Assembly: GCA_902779455.1 (NCBI GenBank)
Contig: CACZBS010000006.1
Location: 1-64,000 of the forward strand
DNA: 64,000 nt
Direction of reading: 5' to 3'
Source of the DNA: an uncultured Prevotellaceae bacterium
GTDB lineage: Bacteria; Bacteroidota; Bacteroidia; Bacteroidales; Bacteroidaceae
The notes beneath the pieces are model-generated. The model was given only the letters and a program-made list of their open reading frames with translations, had not been told where the DNA came from and did no database searches. Both the position numbers and the translations under genes were made by a program. Positions 24,669 to 32,219 of this stretch are shown piece after piece (position 1 is the stretch's first letter; every line of letters begins with the position of its first letter).

Positions 24669-26375
24669 ATGAACTGGAAAGAGCTGTTGCGGCGACATGA
24701 GAGCAAGTATAAGGCCGGCCAGATTGCCCGTTGGCTGTGGGCAGCCTGGCGCGGCAACCGTCTGCAGGCCGGTCTGAACGCCACGGTCGGCATCCTCGGC
24801 GTCGTACTGTCGCTGCTGACGGTGTGGGCCATGCAGCGCGCCATGGACATCGCCCAGGGGGTGTGCGAGGGCAGTCTCTACGGGGCCGTGGGCGTGATGG
24901 CGCTTATCATCCTCTGCGAGTTCGGTGTGGGCATCTCGCGCGTCTGGATCAAGAACATCCTTGGCGTCAGGGCCCAGAACCGCATGCAGCAGCAGATGCT
25001 GGCCCGGCTGTTGCGGTCGGAGTGGCGTGGTCGCGAGGCGATGCACTCGGGCGACGTCATCAACCGCCTCGAGCAGGACGTCCGCCAGGTGGTCGACTTC
25101 CTCACCGAGACGCTGCCGTCGGTTGTCTCCACACTGCTCATGTTCGTCGGCGCCTTCTTCTATCTGATGCAGATGGACACGTGGCTGGCCATTGTCACCG
25201 TCGGCATCCTGCCCGTCTTCCTCGTCCTCAGCCGTTACTACGTGTCGCAGATGCGCCGTCTGAGCCGTAGCGTGCGCCAGACCGACAGTCATATCCAGAG
25301 CATCCTGACCGAGACGATGCAGCACCGCATGCTCGTCAAGACGATGGAGGCCGACGACCAGATGCTCGACCGCCTCGACTCTTCGCAGGCTGAGCTCCGC
25401 TCGCGCGTCAAGGAGCGCACTGCCTTCAGTGTGCTGAGCCACCTCGTGCTCAACACGGGGTTCTCCGTCGGCTACCTCGTCGCCTTCCTCTGGGGCGCCC
25501 TCCGACTGAGCCGCGGCACGCTGACCTTCGGCGGCATGACGGCCTTCCTGCAGCTCGTCTATCGCATCCAGGGACCGGCACGCGACCTGACGCGCCTGGC
25601 GCCTGCCTTCGTCGGTGTCTTCACCGCTGCCGAGCGCCTCATGGAGCTCGAGGAGATTCCCGAGGAGGAGCAGGGCGACCCGCAGATGCTGCCCGCGCCT
25701 TGCGGCATCCGCTTCCGCCACGTCAGCTTCAACTATGGTGCTGAGGGACAGGAGGCTACGCTCACCGACGCCAACTACGACTTCCGCCCCGGCACGTGCA
25801 CGGCCATCCTCGGTCAGACCGGCTCGGGCAAGACCACCCTCATCCGCCTCCTGCTGGCGTTGATCAAGCCGCAGGAGGGGGAAATAGACATTTATGCCGA
25901 CGGTGCGCAGCCACCTCTCACCTCTCATCTCTCACCTCTCACTTCACACCTCTCCCCTCTCCACCGCTGCAACTTCGTCTACGTGCCGCAGGGCAACACG
26001 CTGCTCAGCGGGACGCTGCGCGACAACCTCATCCTCGGCAACCCCGAGGCGACCGACGACGAGATGGTGGCGGCACTGCGCATGGCGTGCGCCGACTTTG
26101 TCTTCGACCTGCCGCAGGGGCTTGATACGGTCTTTGCCGAGCAGGGTGGGGGACTCTCCGAGGGTCAGGCGCAGCGCATCGCCATCGCCCGTGCCCTGCT
26201 CCGCCCGGGCAGTATCATGCTCCTCGACGAGGCGACCTCGGCGCTGGATGCAGACACGGAGCGCACGCTGCTCCACAACCTGCTCAGCGACCAGCAGCGC
26301 ACGGTCATCTTCGTCACCCACCGCGAGGCTGTCGTCGGCTATTGTGATCAGGTGATTGATCTCGGACGAAGATAA
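24669..26375 (+). CDS. ABC exporter, fused membrane and ATPase domains
   Basis: A 568-residue half-transporter. A six-helix ABC transmembrane domain (about 35-320) is followed by a nucleotide-binding domain with Walker A GQTGSGKTT (about 380), signature LSEGQAQR, Walker B IMLLDEATSALD and switch His in FVTHRE. It should work as a homodimer exporting lipid, peptide or drug; the substrate cannot be read. Between Walker A and the Q-loop (FVYVPQGNTLLSG) the stretch PPLTSHLSPLTSHLSPL is encoded by a CTCACCT simple repeat (25912-25961), an unusual in-frame insertion near the catalytic site. Confidence 0.9.
   Translation: MNWKELLRRHESKYKAGQIARWLWAAWRGNRLQAGLNATVGILGVVLSLLTVWAMQRAMDIAQGVCEGSLYGAVGVMALIILCEFGVGISRVWIKNILGVRAQNRMQQQMLARLLRSEWRGREAMHSGDVINRLEQDVRQVVDFLTETLPSVVSTLLMFVGAFFYLMQMDTWLAIVTVGILPVFLVLSRYYVSQMRRLSRSVRQTDSHIQSILTETMQHRMLVKTMEADDQMLDRLDSSQAELRSRVKERTAFSVLSHLVLNTGFSVGYLVAFLWGALRLSRGTLTFGGMTAFLQLVYRIQGPARDLTRLAPAFVGVFTAAERLMELEEIPEEEQGDPQMLPAPCGIRFRHVSFNYGAEGQEATLTDANYDFRPGTCTAILGQTGSGKTTLIRLLLALIKPQEGEIDIYADGAQPPLTSHLSPLTSHLSPLHRCNFVYVPQGNTLLSGTLRDNLILGNPEATDDEMVAALRMACADFVFDLPQGLDTVFAEQGGGLSEGQAQRIAIARALLRPGSIMLLDEATSALDADTERTLLHNLLSDQQRTVIFVTHREAVVGYCDQVIDLGRR
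25912..25961 (+). repeat. CTCACCT simple repeat read in frame as PLTSHLSPLTSHLSPL
   Basis: Degenerate tandem CACCTCTCACCTCTCATCTC units inside the ABC exporter gene. The same repeat codes LLTSHLPLE in tsaB (49376-49409) and HLSPLTSHFSLQ in the HAD gene (63512-63545). Confidence 0.8.
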
Positions 26376-26412
26376 TATTGTCACTTTGTTTTACATTTTG
26401 CAAACGCCTTTC

Positions 26413-26497
26413 AAAAAAGCGGTGCTTCTCGGGCAGAGAAGTGCCGCTTTTTGATGCGAAAAGCACCGCTTCTTTGATTGAAAAGCGCCGCTTCTTG
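26413..26497. repeat. GTGCCGCTTC hairpin repeat, locus 2
   Basis: AAAAAGCGGTGCTTCTC (near 26415) pairs with GAGAAGTGCCGCTTTTT (to 26452), followed by the related segments AAAAGCACCGCTTCTT and AAAAGCGCCGCTTCTT. It lies just after the ABC exporter gene, where it could act as a terminator. Confidence 0.75.
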
Positions 26498-26651
26498 TTT
26501 GATGAATTTGTAAGGTGCTGAAAATGAATAGATTGCGAAATTGTTGCAACGCATTGTCAAATTCCTTTACAAAATATTATTGTGTGCTTATTCTCGTCTT
26601 TCATTCCAAGTGTTAAATTATAGTTAAAATTCGACGTTTTTCCTCCGAATG

Positions 26652-26707
26652 TTTGGTGGATTGCCGGAAAAGTTATACTTTTGCAGTGTACTATTAAAGT
26701 AGTACAC
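26652..26707 (+). promoter_or_regulatory. Promoter and palindromic operator of the GntR-ABC operon
   Basis: TTTG (26652-26655), a 20-base gap and TACTTTTG (26676-26683) form a consensus promoter. Directly after it GTGTACTA-TTAAAG-TAGTACAC (26686-26707) is a perfect 8+8 inverted repeat covering the expected transcription start. YtrA-type GntR regulators repress their own ABC operons through such sites, and the regulator is the third gene here (28402-28761). Binding is inferred. Confidence 0.65.
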
Positions 26708-26735
26708 CAAAAATCTCTTTAAATAGAATAATGAT

Positions 26736-27641
26736 ATGATTGACATCCAGAACATCACCTTCCGCTATCCGGGCCAGTCAGTGCCCGTCTTCAGCGACTT
26801 CTCGCTCCGGCTCAGTGAGAACCGCATCTACGGACTGCTCGGCAAGAACGGCACGGGCAAGTCGACCCTCCTCTACCTCATCGCCGGTCTGCTCCGCCCG
26901 CAGTCCGGTTCGGTGAATTGCGACACTGTCGCAATTGACAGGACGGGAGCTGCTGCGCCCGACGGCCCCGCTGCGGCCTCCCCTGCCCACCGCCGCGAGG
27001 CCGGCATGCTCCGCGACCTCTTCGTCGTGACCGAGGAGTTCGACCTGCCCGCCATGACGCTCGAGGCCTATGTCCGCCTCATCGCCCCCTTCTATCCCCG
27101 CTTCAGCCGCGAGGTGCTGCAGGGCTGTCTCGACGACTTCGAGCTGCCGCTGTCGCTCCGCCTCAACGCCCTGTCGATGGGCCAGAAGAAGAAGGTCTAC
27201 ATGAGCATCGCCCTGGCCGCCCGCACGCCCCTGCTGCTCATGGACGAGCCCACCAACGGCCTCGACATCCCCTCGAAGTCCCAGTTCCGCCGCATCGTGG
27301 CCCGCAACATGGCCGACGACCAGACGCTCATCATCTCCACCCACCAGGTGCACGACGTGGAGCCCCTGCTCGACCACCTGCTCATCCTCTCTGACAGCAC
27401 CCTCCTGCTCAACGCCAGTGTCCAGAACCTCACCGACCGCTACGCCTTCACCCTCCGCCCCGCCGGCATGCCCCCCGCCCCCAGTGTGGTCGGCGATTCT
27501 GTCGCCGACAATGCCGTCCTCTACGCCGAGCCCACCCTCCAGGGCAACGCCGTCATCACCCGTCGCCGCGAGGGCGACCCGGAGACGCCCCTCAACCTCG
27601 AACTCCTGTTTAACGCCGTAACGAAAGGACTCCTCAAATGA
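26736..27641 (+). CDS. ABC transporter ATP-binding protein of a GntR-regulated system
   Basis: A 301-residue cytoplasmic ATPase with Walker A LLGKNGTGKSTLLYL, signature LSMGQKKKVYMS, Walker B LLLMDEPTNGLD and ISTHQ. It pairs with the membrane protein that begins four bases before this gene's stop. Residues about 60-90 (NCDTVAIDRTGAAAPDGPAAASPAH) interrupt the usual short link before MLRDLFVVTEEF and contain a DNA palindrome, arms AATTGCGACA and TGTCGCAATT (26916-26936). A second hairpin (GTCGGCGA...TCGCCGAC, 27489-27509) lies near the C-terminus. The substrate is unknown; drug or peptide export is common for this class. Confidence 0.88.
   Translation: MIDIQNITFRYPGQSVPVFSDFSLRLSENRIYGLLGKNGTGKSTLLYLIAGLLRPQSGSVNCDTVAIDRTGAAAPDGPAAASPAHRREAGMLRDLFVVTEEFDLPAMTLEAYVRLIAPFYPRFSREVLQGCLDDFELPLSLRLNALSMGQKKKVYMSIALAARTPLLLMDEPTNGLDIPSKSQFRRIVARNMADDQTLIISTHQVHDVEPLLDHLLILSDSTLLLNASVQNLTDRYAFTLRPAGMPPAPSVVGDSVADNAVLYAEPTLQGNAVITRRREGDPETPLNLELLFNAVTKGLLK
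26916..26936. repeat. Perfect 10+1+10 palindrome within the ABC ATPase gene
   Basis: AATTGCGACA (26916-26925), C, TGTCGCAATT (26927-26936). It falls inside a stretch that looks like an insertion relative to other ATPases of this class. Confidence 0.85.
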
Positions 27642-28405
27642 AAAACTTCAATCCCCAACGCTTTGCGCACATGCTGCGCTACACCTTTGTCACCTCGCGC
27701 CGCACGATGATCAACGGCGTGGTCGGCATGTTGCTGTGCTACCTCTTTATGTTTATCATGGCTAACCTCAACAATGTGATGATGATGCCTGTCGTTAATC
27801 AGGCCCTGGCCATGAGCACCATCGCCACCCTCATCTTCATCATGGTCTCCGCCGCCACGCTCTTCCGGGCCGAGGAGTCGAATCAGGGGCGCGCGGCCCT
27901 GATGCTGCTGCCCGCCACGAATCTCGAGAAGTTTCTTGCCCGATGGGTCTGGCTCCTGGTCTTCACCCTCGCCGGCGTCCTGACGTTCGTCGTGGCCGAC
28001 GGCCTGCACTATGCCTACCACTTTGCGCTGGGCCATGAGGCCATCTCGGGCGTCGGCTGTCTGCTGAGCCTGACCGACGTCGTCTATGTCAGCGACCATC
28101 AGCGGATGACAAACCTTCTGTCGAATGCCGACATCTTCCTGGTTTTCACGGCCATCCATGCCTTCTGTCTTCTTGGCAGCACGCTGGTGCGGCGCAATGC
28201 CCTCGTCATCACAATGGTTGTCCTCGGCGTCGGCATGGCGGTCTATCTGTGGTTGCTTGAGAATGTCCTGAGATATCTCCCTCAAGAGCAGTTGCTGTGG
28301 GGCATCCTCGTCGTCGCCGCCGTCTGCATCGTCCTCTTCATCTGGCTGGCCTACCGCTCCTTCTGCCGCTGGCAGCTCATCACCCGTAAATACCTCAGCC
28401 TATGA
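27638..28405 (+). CDS. ABC-2-like membrane protein
   Basis: A 255-residue integral membrane protein with about six hydrophobic segments (near residues 20-45, 55-75, 105-125, 165-185, 190-215 and 220-245). It probably forms the channel for the ATPase encoded just upstream, which it overlaps by four bases (ATGA). It overlaps the GntR gene downstream by four bases as well, so the three genes are translationally linked. Not closely recognised; the role is inferred from context. Confidence 0.75.
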   Translation: MKNFNPQRFAHMLRYTFVTSRRTMINGVVGMLLCYLFMFIMANLNNVMMMPVVNQALAMSTIATLIFIMVSAATLFRAEESNQGRAALMLLPATNLEKFLARWVWLLVFTLAGVLTFVVADGLHYAYHFALGHEAISGVGCLLSLTDVVYVSDHQRMTNLLSNADIFLVFTAIHAFCLLGSTLVRRNALVITMVVLGVGMAVYLWLLENVLRYLPQEQLLWGILVVAAVCIVLFIWLAYRSFCRWQLITRKYLSL

Positions 28406-28761
28406 CCTTCACGAACGACAAGGCCATCTTCCTGCAGATGGCCGACCGCCTCTGCGACGAGATCCTGGCAGGCACGTATAAGGACGACGACCGCATCCCC
28501 TCGGTGCGCGAGTATGCCGTCATGCTCGAGGTGAACACGAACACGGCTGTCAAGGCCTACGAGCAGCTGGCCCGCGAGAACATCATCTATAACAAGCGGG
28601 GCCTGGGCTACTACGTCACGCCCGGGGCCCGCGAGCAGATCCTCCGCGAACGCCGCGAGCAGTTCCTCGACCGCACCCTCCCCGAGCTGTTCCGCCAGAT
28701 GCAGCTCCTCGGACTCGGCATCGAGAGCATCGTCGGCAAGTGGCAGCACCTGAACCGCTGA
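28402..28761 (+). CDS. GntR-family repressor, YtrA type
   Basis: A 119-residue DNA-binding protein. A winged helix (about 10-75: DRLCDEILAGTYKDDDRIPSV, REYAVMLEVNTNTAVKAYEQL, GLGYYVTPGA) is followed by only about 45 residues (EQILRERREQFLDRTLPELF...), the short C-terminal helix pair of YtrA regulators. Such proteins lack a ligand domain and usually control a neighbouring ABC transporter. The inverted repeat at 26686-26707 is its likely operator. Confidence 0.9.
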   Translation: MTFTNDKAIFLQMADRLCDEILAGTYKDDDRIPSVREYAVMLEVNTNTAVKAYEQLARENIIYNKRGLGYYVTPGAREQILRERREQFLDRTLPELFRQMQLLGLGIESIVGKWQHLNR

Positions 28762-28780
28762 TTGTCTAAAAATTAGACAA
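28762..28780. promoter_or_regulatory. TTGTCTAA inverted repeat after the GntR gene
   Basis: TTGTCTAA-AAA-TTAGACAA is a perfect 8+8 palindrome starting just after the GntR stop and 60 bases ahead of the efflux-operon promoter (TAACTTTG, 28842-28849). There is no T-run, so an operator is more likely than a terminator; the protein partner is unknown. Confidence 0.4.
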
Positions 28781-28873
28781 ATTAATCATATAATCCTTAT
28801 TTCTCCGGAAAAAAGGACGCAATGCTGCAACTTTATGTGTAACTTTGCCGTCAAACAGGCAAAAGCAAACGCG

Positions 28874-29533
28874 ATGATACACTTAGAAGACGTCAACAAG
28901 ACCTACTTCGGCGCTCAGCCGCTCCACGTGCTCAAGGGCATCACCCTCGACATCCGGGAGGGTGAGTTCGTCTCGATCATGGGCGCCTCCGGCTCGGGCA
29001 AGTCGACGCTGCTCAACATCCTGGGCATCCTCGACAACTACGACTCGGGGCGCTATGAGCTCGCGGGGGTGCTGATCAAGGACCTCTCGGAGCGCCGCGC
29101 CGCCGAATACCGCAACCGCATGATCGGCTTCATCTTCCAGTCGTTCAACCTCATCGGATTCAAGACGGCCGTCGAGAACGTCGAGCTGCCGCTGTTCTAT
29201 CAGGGCGTCGCACGACGCAAGCGCCACCAGCTGGCCCTCGACTACCTCGAGCGGCTGGGACTGCTCGACTGGGCCGACCACTATCCCAATGAGCTCAGCG
29301 GCGGACAGAAGCAGCGCGTGGCCATCGCCCGCGCTCTCATCACGCGCCCCAAGCTCATCCTCGCCGACGAGCCCACGGGCGCCCTCGACTCGAAGACGTC
29401 GGTCGAGGTGATGCAGTTGCTGAAGGAGCTCAACGCCGAGGAGCACATCACGCAGGTCATCGTCACCCACGACCCGACGGTGGCTGAACGAACGAACCGC
29501 ATCATACGCATCAAGGATGGAGTTATTGAATGA
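28874..29533 (+). CDS. MacB/LolD-type ABC ATPase of an efflux operon
   Basis: A 219-residue ATPase with MIHLEDVNKTYFGAQPLHVLKGI at the start, Walker A GASGSGKST, signature LSGGQKQR, Walker B LILADEPTGALD and IVTHDP: the MacB/LolD class that drives FtsX-like permeases. The ATG at 28874 fits the family; the frame upstream to 28835 contains the promoter element TAACTTTG. It overlaps the next permease gene by 17 bases and heads a five-gene efflux operon. Confidence 0.93.
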   Translation: MIHLEDVNKTYFGAQPLHVLKGITLDIREGEFVSIMGASGSGKSTLLNILGILDNYDSGRYELAGVLIKDLSERRAAEYRNRMIGFIFQSFNLIGFKTAVENVELPLFYQGVARRKRHQLALDYLERLGLLDWADHYPNELSGGQKQRVAIARALITRPKLILADEPTGALDSKTSVEVMQLLKELNAEEHITQVIVTHDPTVAERTNRIIRIKDGVIE

Positions 29534-30830
29534 GATATGGCAGACAGTACGGCGCAACAAGCTGCGCACGGGCCTGACGGGATTTGCCGTGGCCTGGGGC
29601 ATCTTCATGCTCATCGTCCTGCTGGGCGCCGGCAACGGACTGATCAACGCCCAGATGAAGCAGTCGGACCGCTTCCTGTCGAACTCGATGATGGTGTTCG
29701 GCGGAATGACCACCAAGCCCTATAAGGGGCTGCAGGAGGGCCGCTACCTGCCGCTGAAGGACCGCGACATCGCGGCCACGCGCACCGACTTCCCCCAGAC
29801 CGTCGACCACGTCGGGGCCGTCCTCTCGCAGTATGGGCAGACCGTCTCCTACGGACAGCAGTATCTCTCGACCTCGCTCGTGGGCGTCTATCCCAACCAC
29901 TTCCAGATCGAGAAGACGGAGATGCTCCATGGCCGCTTCATCAACGAGATTGACATGCGCCAGAAGCGTAAAGTCATTGTCCTGGGTAACAACCAGGTGA
30001 AGGAGTTGGCCCCCTCCAACCTCCCCCCATTGGGGGAGGCTTCCAGCGCTGAAGCATCGGGCGCAGCAGCCTCCCCCAATGAGGGGAGGTTGGTGGGGGC
30101 CTACGTCAAGGTTGGGGCCTTCGCCTTCCGCGTCGTCGGCATCTATAAGGAGCGCGAGAACGGTTCGGCCGACGCCTTCATCCCTTACACCACGCTGAAG
30201 ACGATGTACGGCAAGGGCGACGACGCCGGGCGCATCGAGTTCACCTTCCACGGACTGGAGACCGAGCAGCAGAACGAGCAGTTCGAGCACAGCTACACGC
30301 AGCGCCTCGGGGCCAACCATCAGGTGGCGCCCGACGACGAGGATGCCTTCTGGCTCTGGAACCGCTACACGCAGTCGATGCAGATGCAGAAGGGCATCGG
30401 CATCATCCGCATGGCCCTCTGGATCGTCGGTCTGTTCACGCTCCTGAGCGGCATCGTCGGCGTCTCTAACATCATGCTCATCACCGTCCGCGAGCGCACC
30501 CATGAGTTCGGCATCCGCAAGGCCATCGGGGCCCGGCCCGGGAGCATCCTCAAGCTCATCATCACCGAGAGCATCATCATCACCACCATCTTCGGCTACG
30601 TCGGCATGCTGCTCGGCATCGCCGCCAACGAATATATGGACGCCACGCTGGGACATACCAAGGTGGACGCCGGACTCTTCAAGGCCACGATGTTCGTCGA
30701 CCCCACCGTCGGCATCGACGTCTGCATCGAGGCCACCCTCGTCATGATCCTGGCCGGCACCGTCGCCGGTCTCATCCCCGCCATGAAGGCCGCCCGCATA
30801 CGTCCCATTGAAGCTCTAAGAGCAGAATAG
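29517..30830 (+). CDS. FtsX/MacB-like permease 1 with in-frame palindromic insert
   Basis: A 437-residue inner-membrane permease with one N-terminal membrane helix (about 20-40), a large periplasmic domain (about 45-290) and three C-terminal helices (near 300-325, 350-375 and 400-425). Family motifs include SGIVGVSNIMLITVRERTHEFGIRKAIGARPGSI and AGLIPAMKAARIRPIEALRAE. Residues about 164-194 (APSNLPPLGEA...GRLVGA) are encoded by a 94-bp palindrome (30008-30101). The sister permease has LFPGGGDPCGK at this spot, so the insert replaced or displaced a conserved periplasmic loop. Probably works as a heterodimer with permease 2. Confidence 0.92.
   Translation: MELLNEIWQTVRRNKLRTGLTGFAVAWGIFMLIVLLGAGNGLINAQMKQSDRFLSNSMMVFGGMTTKPYKGLQEGRYLPLKDRDIAATRTDFPQTVDHVGAVLSQYGQTVSYGQQYLSTSLVGVYPNHFQIEKTEMLHGRFINEIDMRQKRKVIVLGNNQVKELAPSNLPPLGEASSAEASGAAASPNEGRLVGAYVKVGAFAFRVVGIYKERENGSADAFIPYTTLKTMYGKGDDAGRIEFTFHGLETEQQNEQFEHSYTQRLGANHQVAPDDEDAFWLWNRYTQSMQMQKGIGIIRMALWIVGLFTLLSGIVGVSNIMLITVRERTHEFGIRKAIGARPGSILKLIITESIIITTIFGYVGMLLGIAANEYMDATLGHTKVDAGLFKATMFVDPTVGIDVCIEATLVMILAGTVAGLIPAMKAARIRPIEALRAE
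30008..30101 (+). repeat. 94-bp GC-rich palindromic insert in the MacB-like permease gene
   Basis: Arms 30008-30041 and 30068-30101 are inverse copies with few mismatches around a 26-base spacer. In frame it encodes APSNLPPLGEA-SSAEASGAAA-SPNEGRLVGA. Same length, orientation and frame as the copies in cca and murA. Confidence 0.93.
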
Positions 30831-30857
30831 TCTGTAGTCAAAAGCCTGAAGTCAAAA

Positions 30858-32105
30858 ATGCGTATAGATATCGACAACTACCGCGAAATCCTCGACACCC
30901 TGACCCGCAACAAGTCACGCAGCTTCCTCACGGGCTTCGGCGTCTTCTGGGGCGTCTTCATGCTCGTGGCCCTCATCGGCGGCGGTCAGGGACTGAAGGA
31001 ACTGCTGAACAGCAACTTCGAGGGCTTCGCCACCAACTCCGCCATGGTGTGGGCGCAGTCGACGACCAAGGCCTACAAGGGCTTCCGCAAGGGCCGCTAT
31101 TGGCACATGGACTATAAGGACGTCGGACGCCTGCGACAGCGCATCCCCGAGCTCGACGTCGTCTCGCCCATGCTGTTCTCCAACGGCGGCACGGCCTACT
31201 ACGGCGACCGCAAGTCGACGGTCGGCGTCAACGGGGTCGAGGCCGACTATCAGAAGGTCAACGAGCCCAAGATCTACTACGGCCGCTACCTCAACGACAT
31301 GGACATCGCACAGCGCCGCAAGGTCTGTGTCATCGGCAAGAAGACCTACAAGGAGCTCTTCCCCGGTGGTGGCGACCCCTGCGGCAAGTTCATCCGCGTC
31401 GACTCCATCTACTATCAGATTGTGGGCGTCGACTACAACACGACGGGCGGCATGTCGTTCGGCTCGGAGGCCGGCACGACGATGCTCCTGCCCATCACCC
31501 TGATGCAACAGACGTATAACCGCGGCACGTCGGTCGACATGATGGCCCTGACGGGACGGCCGGGCGTGGTGATGTCGGAGCTGGCGCCCCGCATCCGCGA
31601 GACCATCGGGCGCGCCCACACCGTCGACCCGACCGACGAGCAGGGCATCATGGTGTTCAACACCGAGGTGCTGTTCCAGTTGCTCGACTCGCTCTTCCGC
31701 GGCGTCAACTTCCTCATCTGGCTCGTCGGACTGGGCACGCTCCTGGCCGGTGCCATCGGCGTCTCGAACATCATGATGGTCACCGTCCGCGAGCGCACCA
31801 CCGAGATTGGCATACGCCGCGCCATCGGTGCCACCCCGCGCATGATCCTCTCGCAGATCATCTCCGAGAGCATCGTCCTCACCCTCGTGGCCGGCATGAG
31901 CGGCATCCTCTTTGCCGTCATGATCCTGCAGATGCTCGAACTGGGCAACACCGAGGACGGCATCGTCGCCGCCCACTTCCAGGTCGACTTCTGGACGGCC
32001 CTCCTCGCCGCCGTCGTCATCGCCCTGATGGGCGTCCTCGCCGGACTGGCCCCCGCCGCCCGCGCCATGAGCATCAAGCCCGTCGATGCCATGCGCGACG
32101 AATAA
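30858..32105 (+). CDS. FtsX/MacB-like permease 2
   Basis: A 415-residue permease with the same layout as permease 1: an N-terminal helix (about 20-42), a periplasmic domain, then three C-terminal helices with AGAIGVSNIMMVTVRERTTEIGIRRAIGATPRMI and APAARAMSIKPVDAMRDE. Its periplasmic loop is uninterrupted (KTYKELFPGGGDPCGKFIRV) and serves as a comparison for the altered loop in its partner. It lies 27 bases after permease 1. Confidence 0.92.
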   Translation: MRIDIDNYREILDTLTRNKSRSFLTGFGVFWGVFMLVALIGGGQGLKELLNSNFEGFATNSAMVWAQSTTKAYKGFRKGRYWHMDYKDVGRLRQRIPELDVVSPMLFSNGGTAYYGDRKSTVGVNGVEADYQKVNEPKIYYGRYLNDMDIAQRRKVCVIGKKTYKELFPGGGDPCGKFIRVDSIYYQIVGVDYNTTGGMSFGSEAGTTMLLPITLMQQTYNRGTSVDMMALTGRPGVVMSELAPRIRETIGRAHTVDPTDEQGIMVFNTEVLFQLLDSLFRGVNFLIWLVGLGTLLAGAIGVSNIMMVTVRERTTEIGIRRAIGATPRMILSQIISESIVLTLVAGMSGILFAVMILQMLELGNTEDGIVAAHFQVDFWTALLAAVVIALMGVLAGLAPAARAMSIKPVDAMRDE

Positions 32106-32219
32106 TGGTCGCAATAACGATATAACGATATTCCGTTATAACGAAATGTCGGAATAACGTTATAACGGAATGACGAAATGATGAAATAAAGAAATAACGA
32201 AGAAAAAAGGAAATAGATC
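32106..32219. repeat. ATAACG simple repeat between permease 2 and the adaptor gene
   Basis: Degenerate AATAACGATATAACGATATT-type units with short inverted segments (CGTTATAACG) fill most of this AT-rich 114-base gap inside the efflux operon. No promoter is clear. Confidence 0.6.

Larger units (their letters stand above)
26376..26735. other. Gene-free stretch with hairpin repeats, promoter and operator
   Basis: This 360-base region holds the hairpin repeats at 26413-26497, an AT-rich stretch, and the promoter/operator (26652-26707) of the GntR-linked ABC operon. No coding sequence is visible. Confidence 0.7.
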
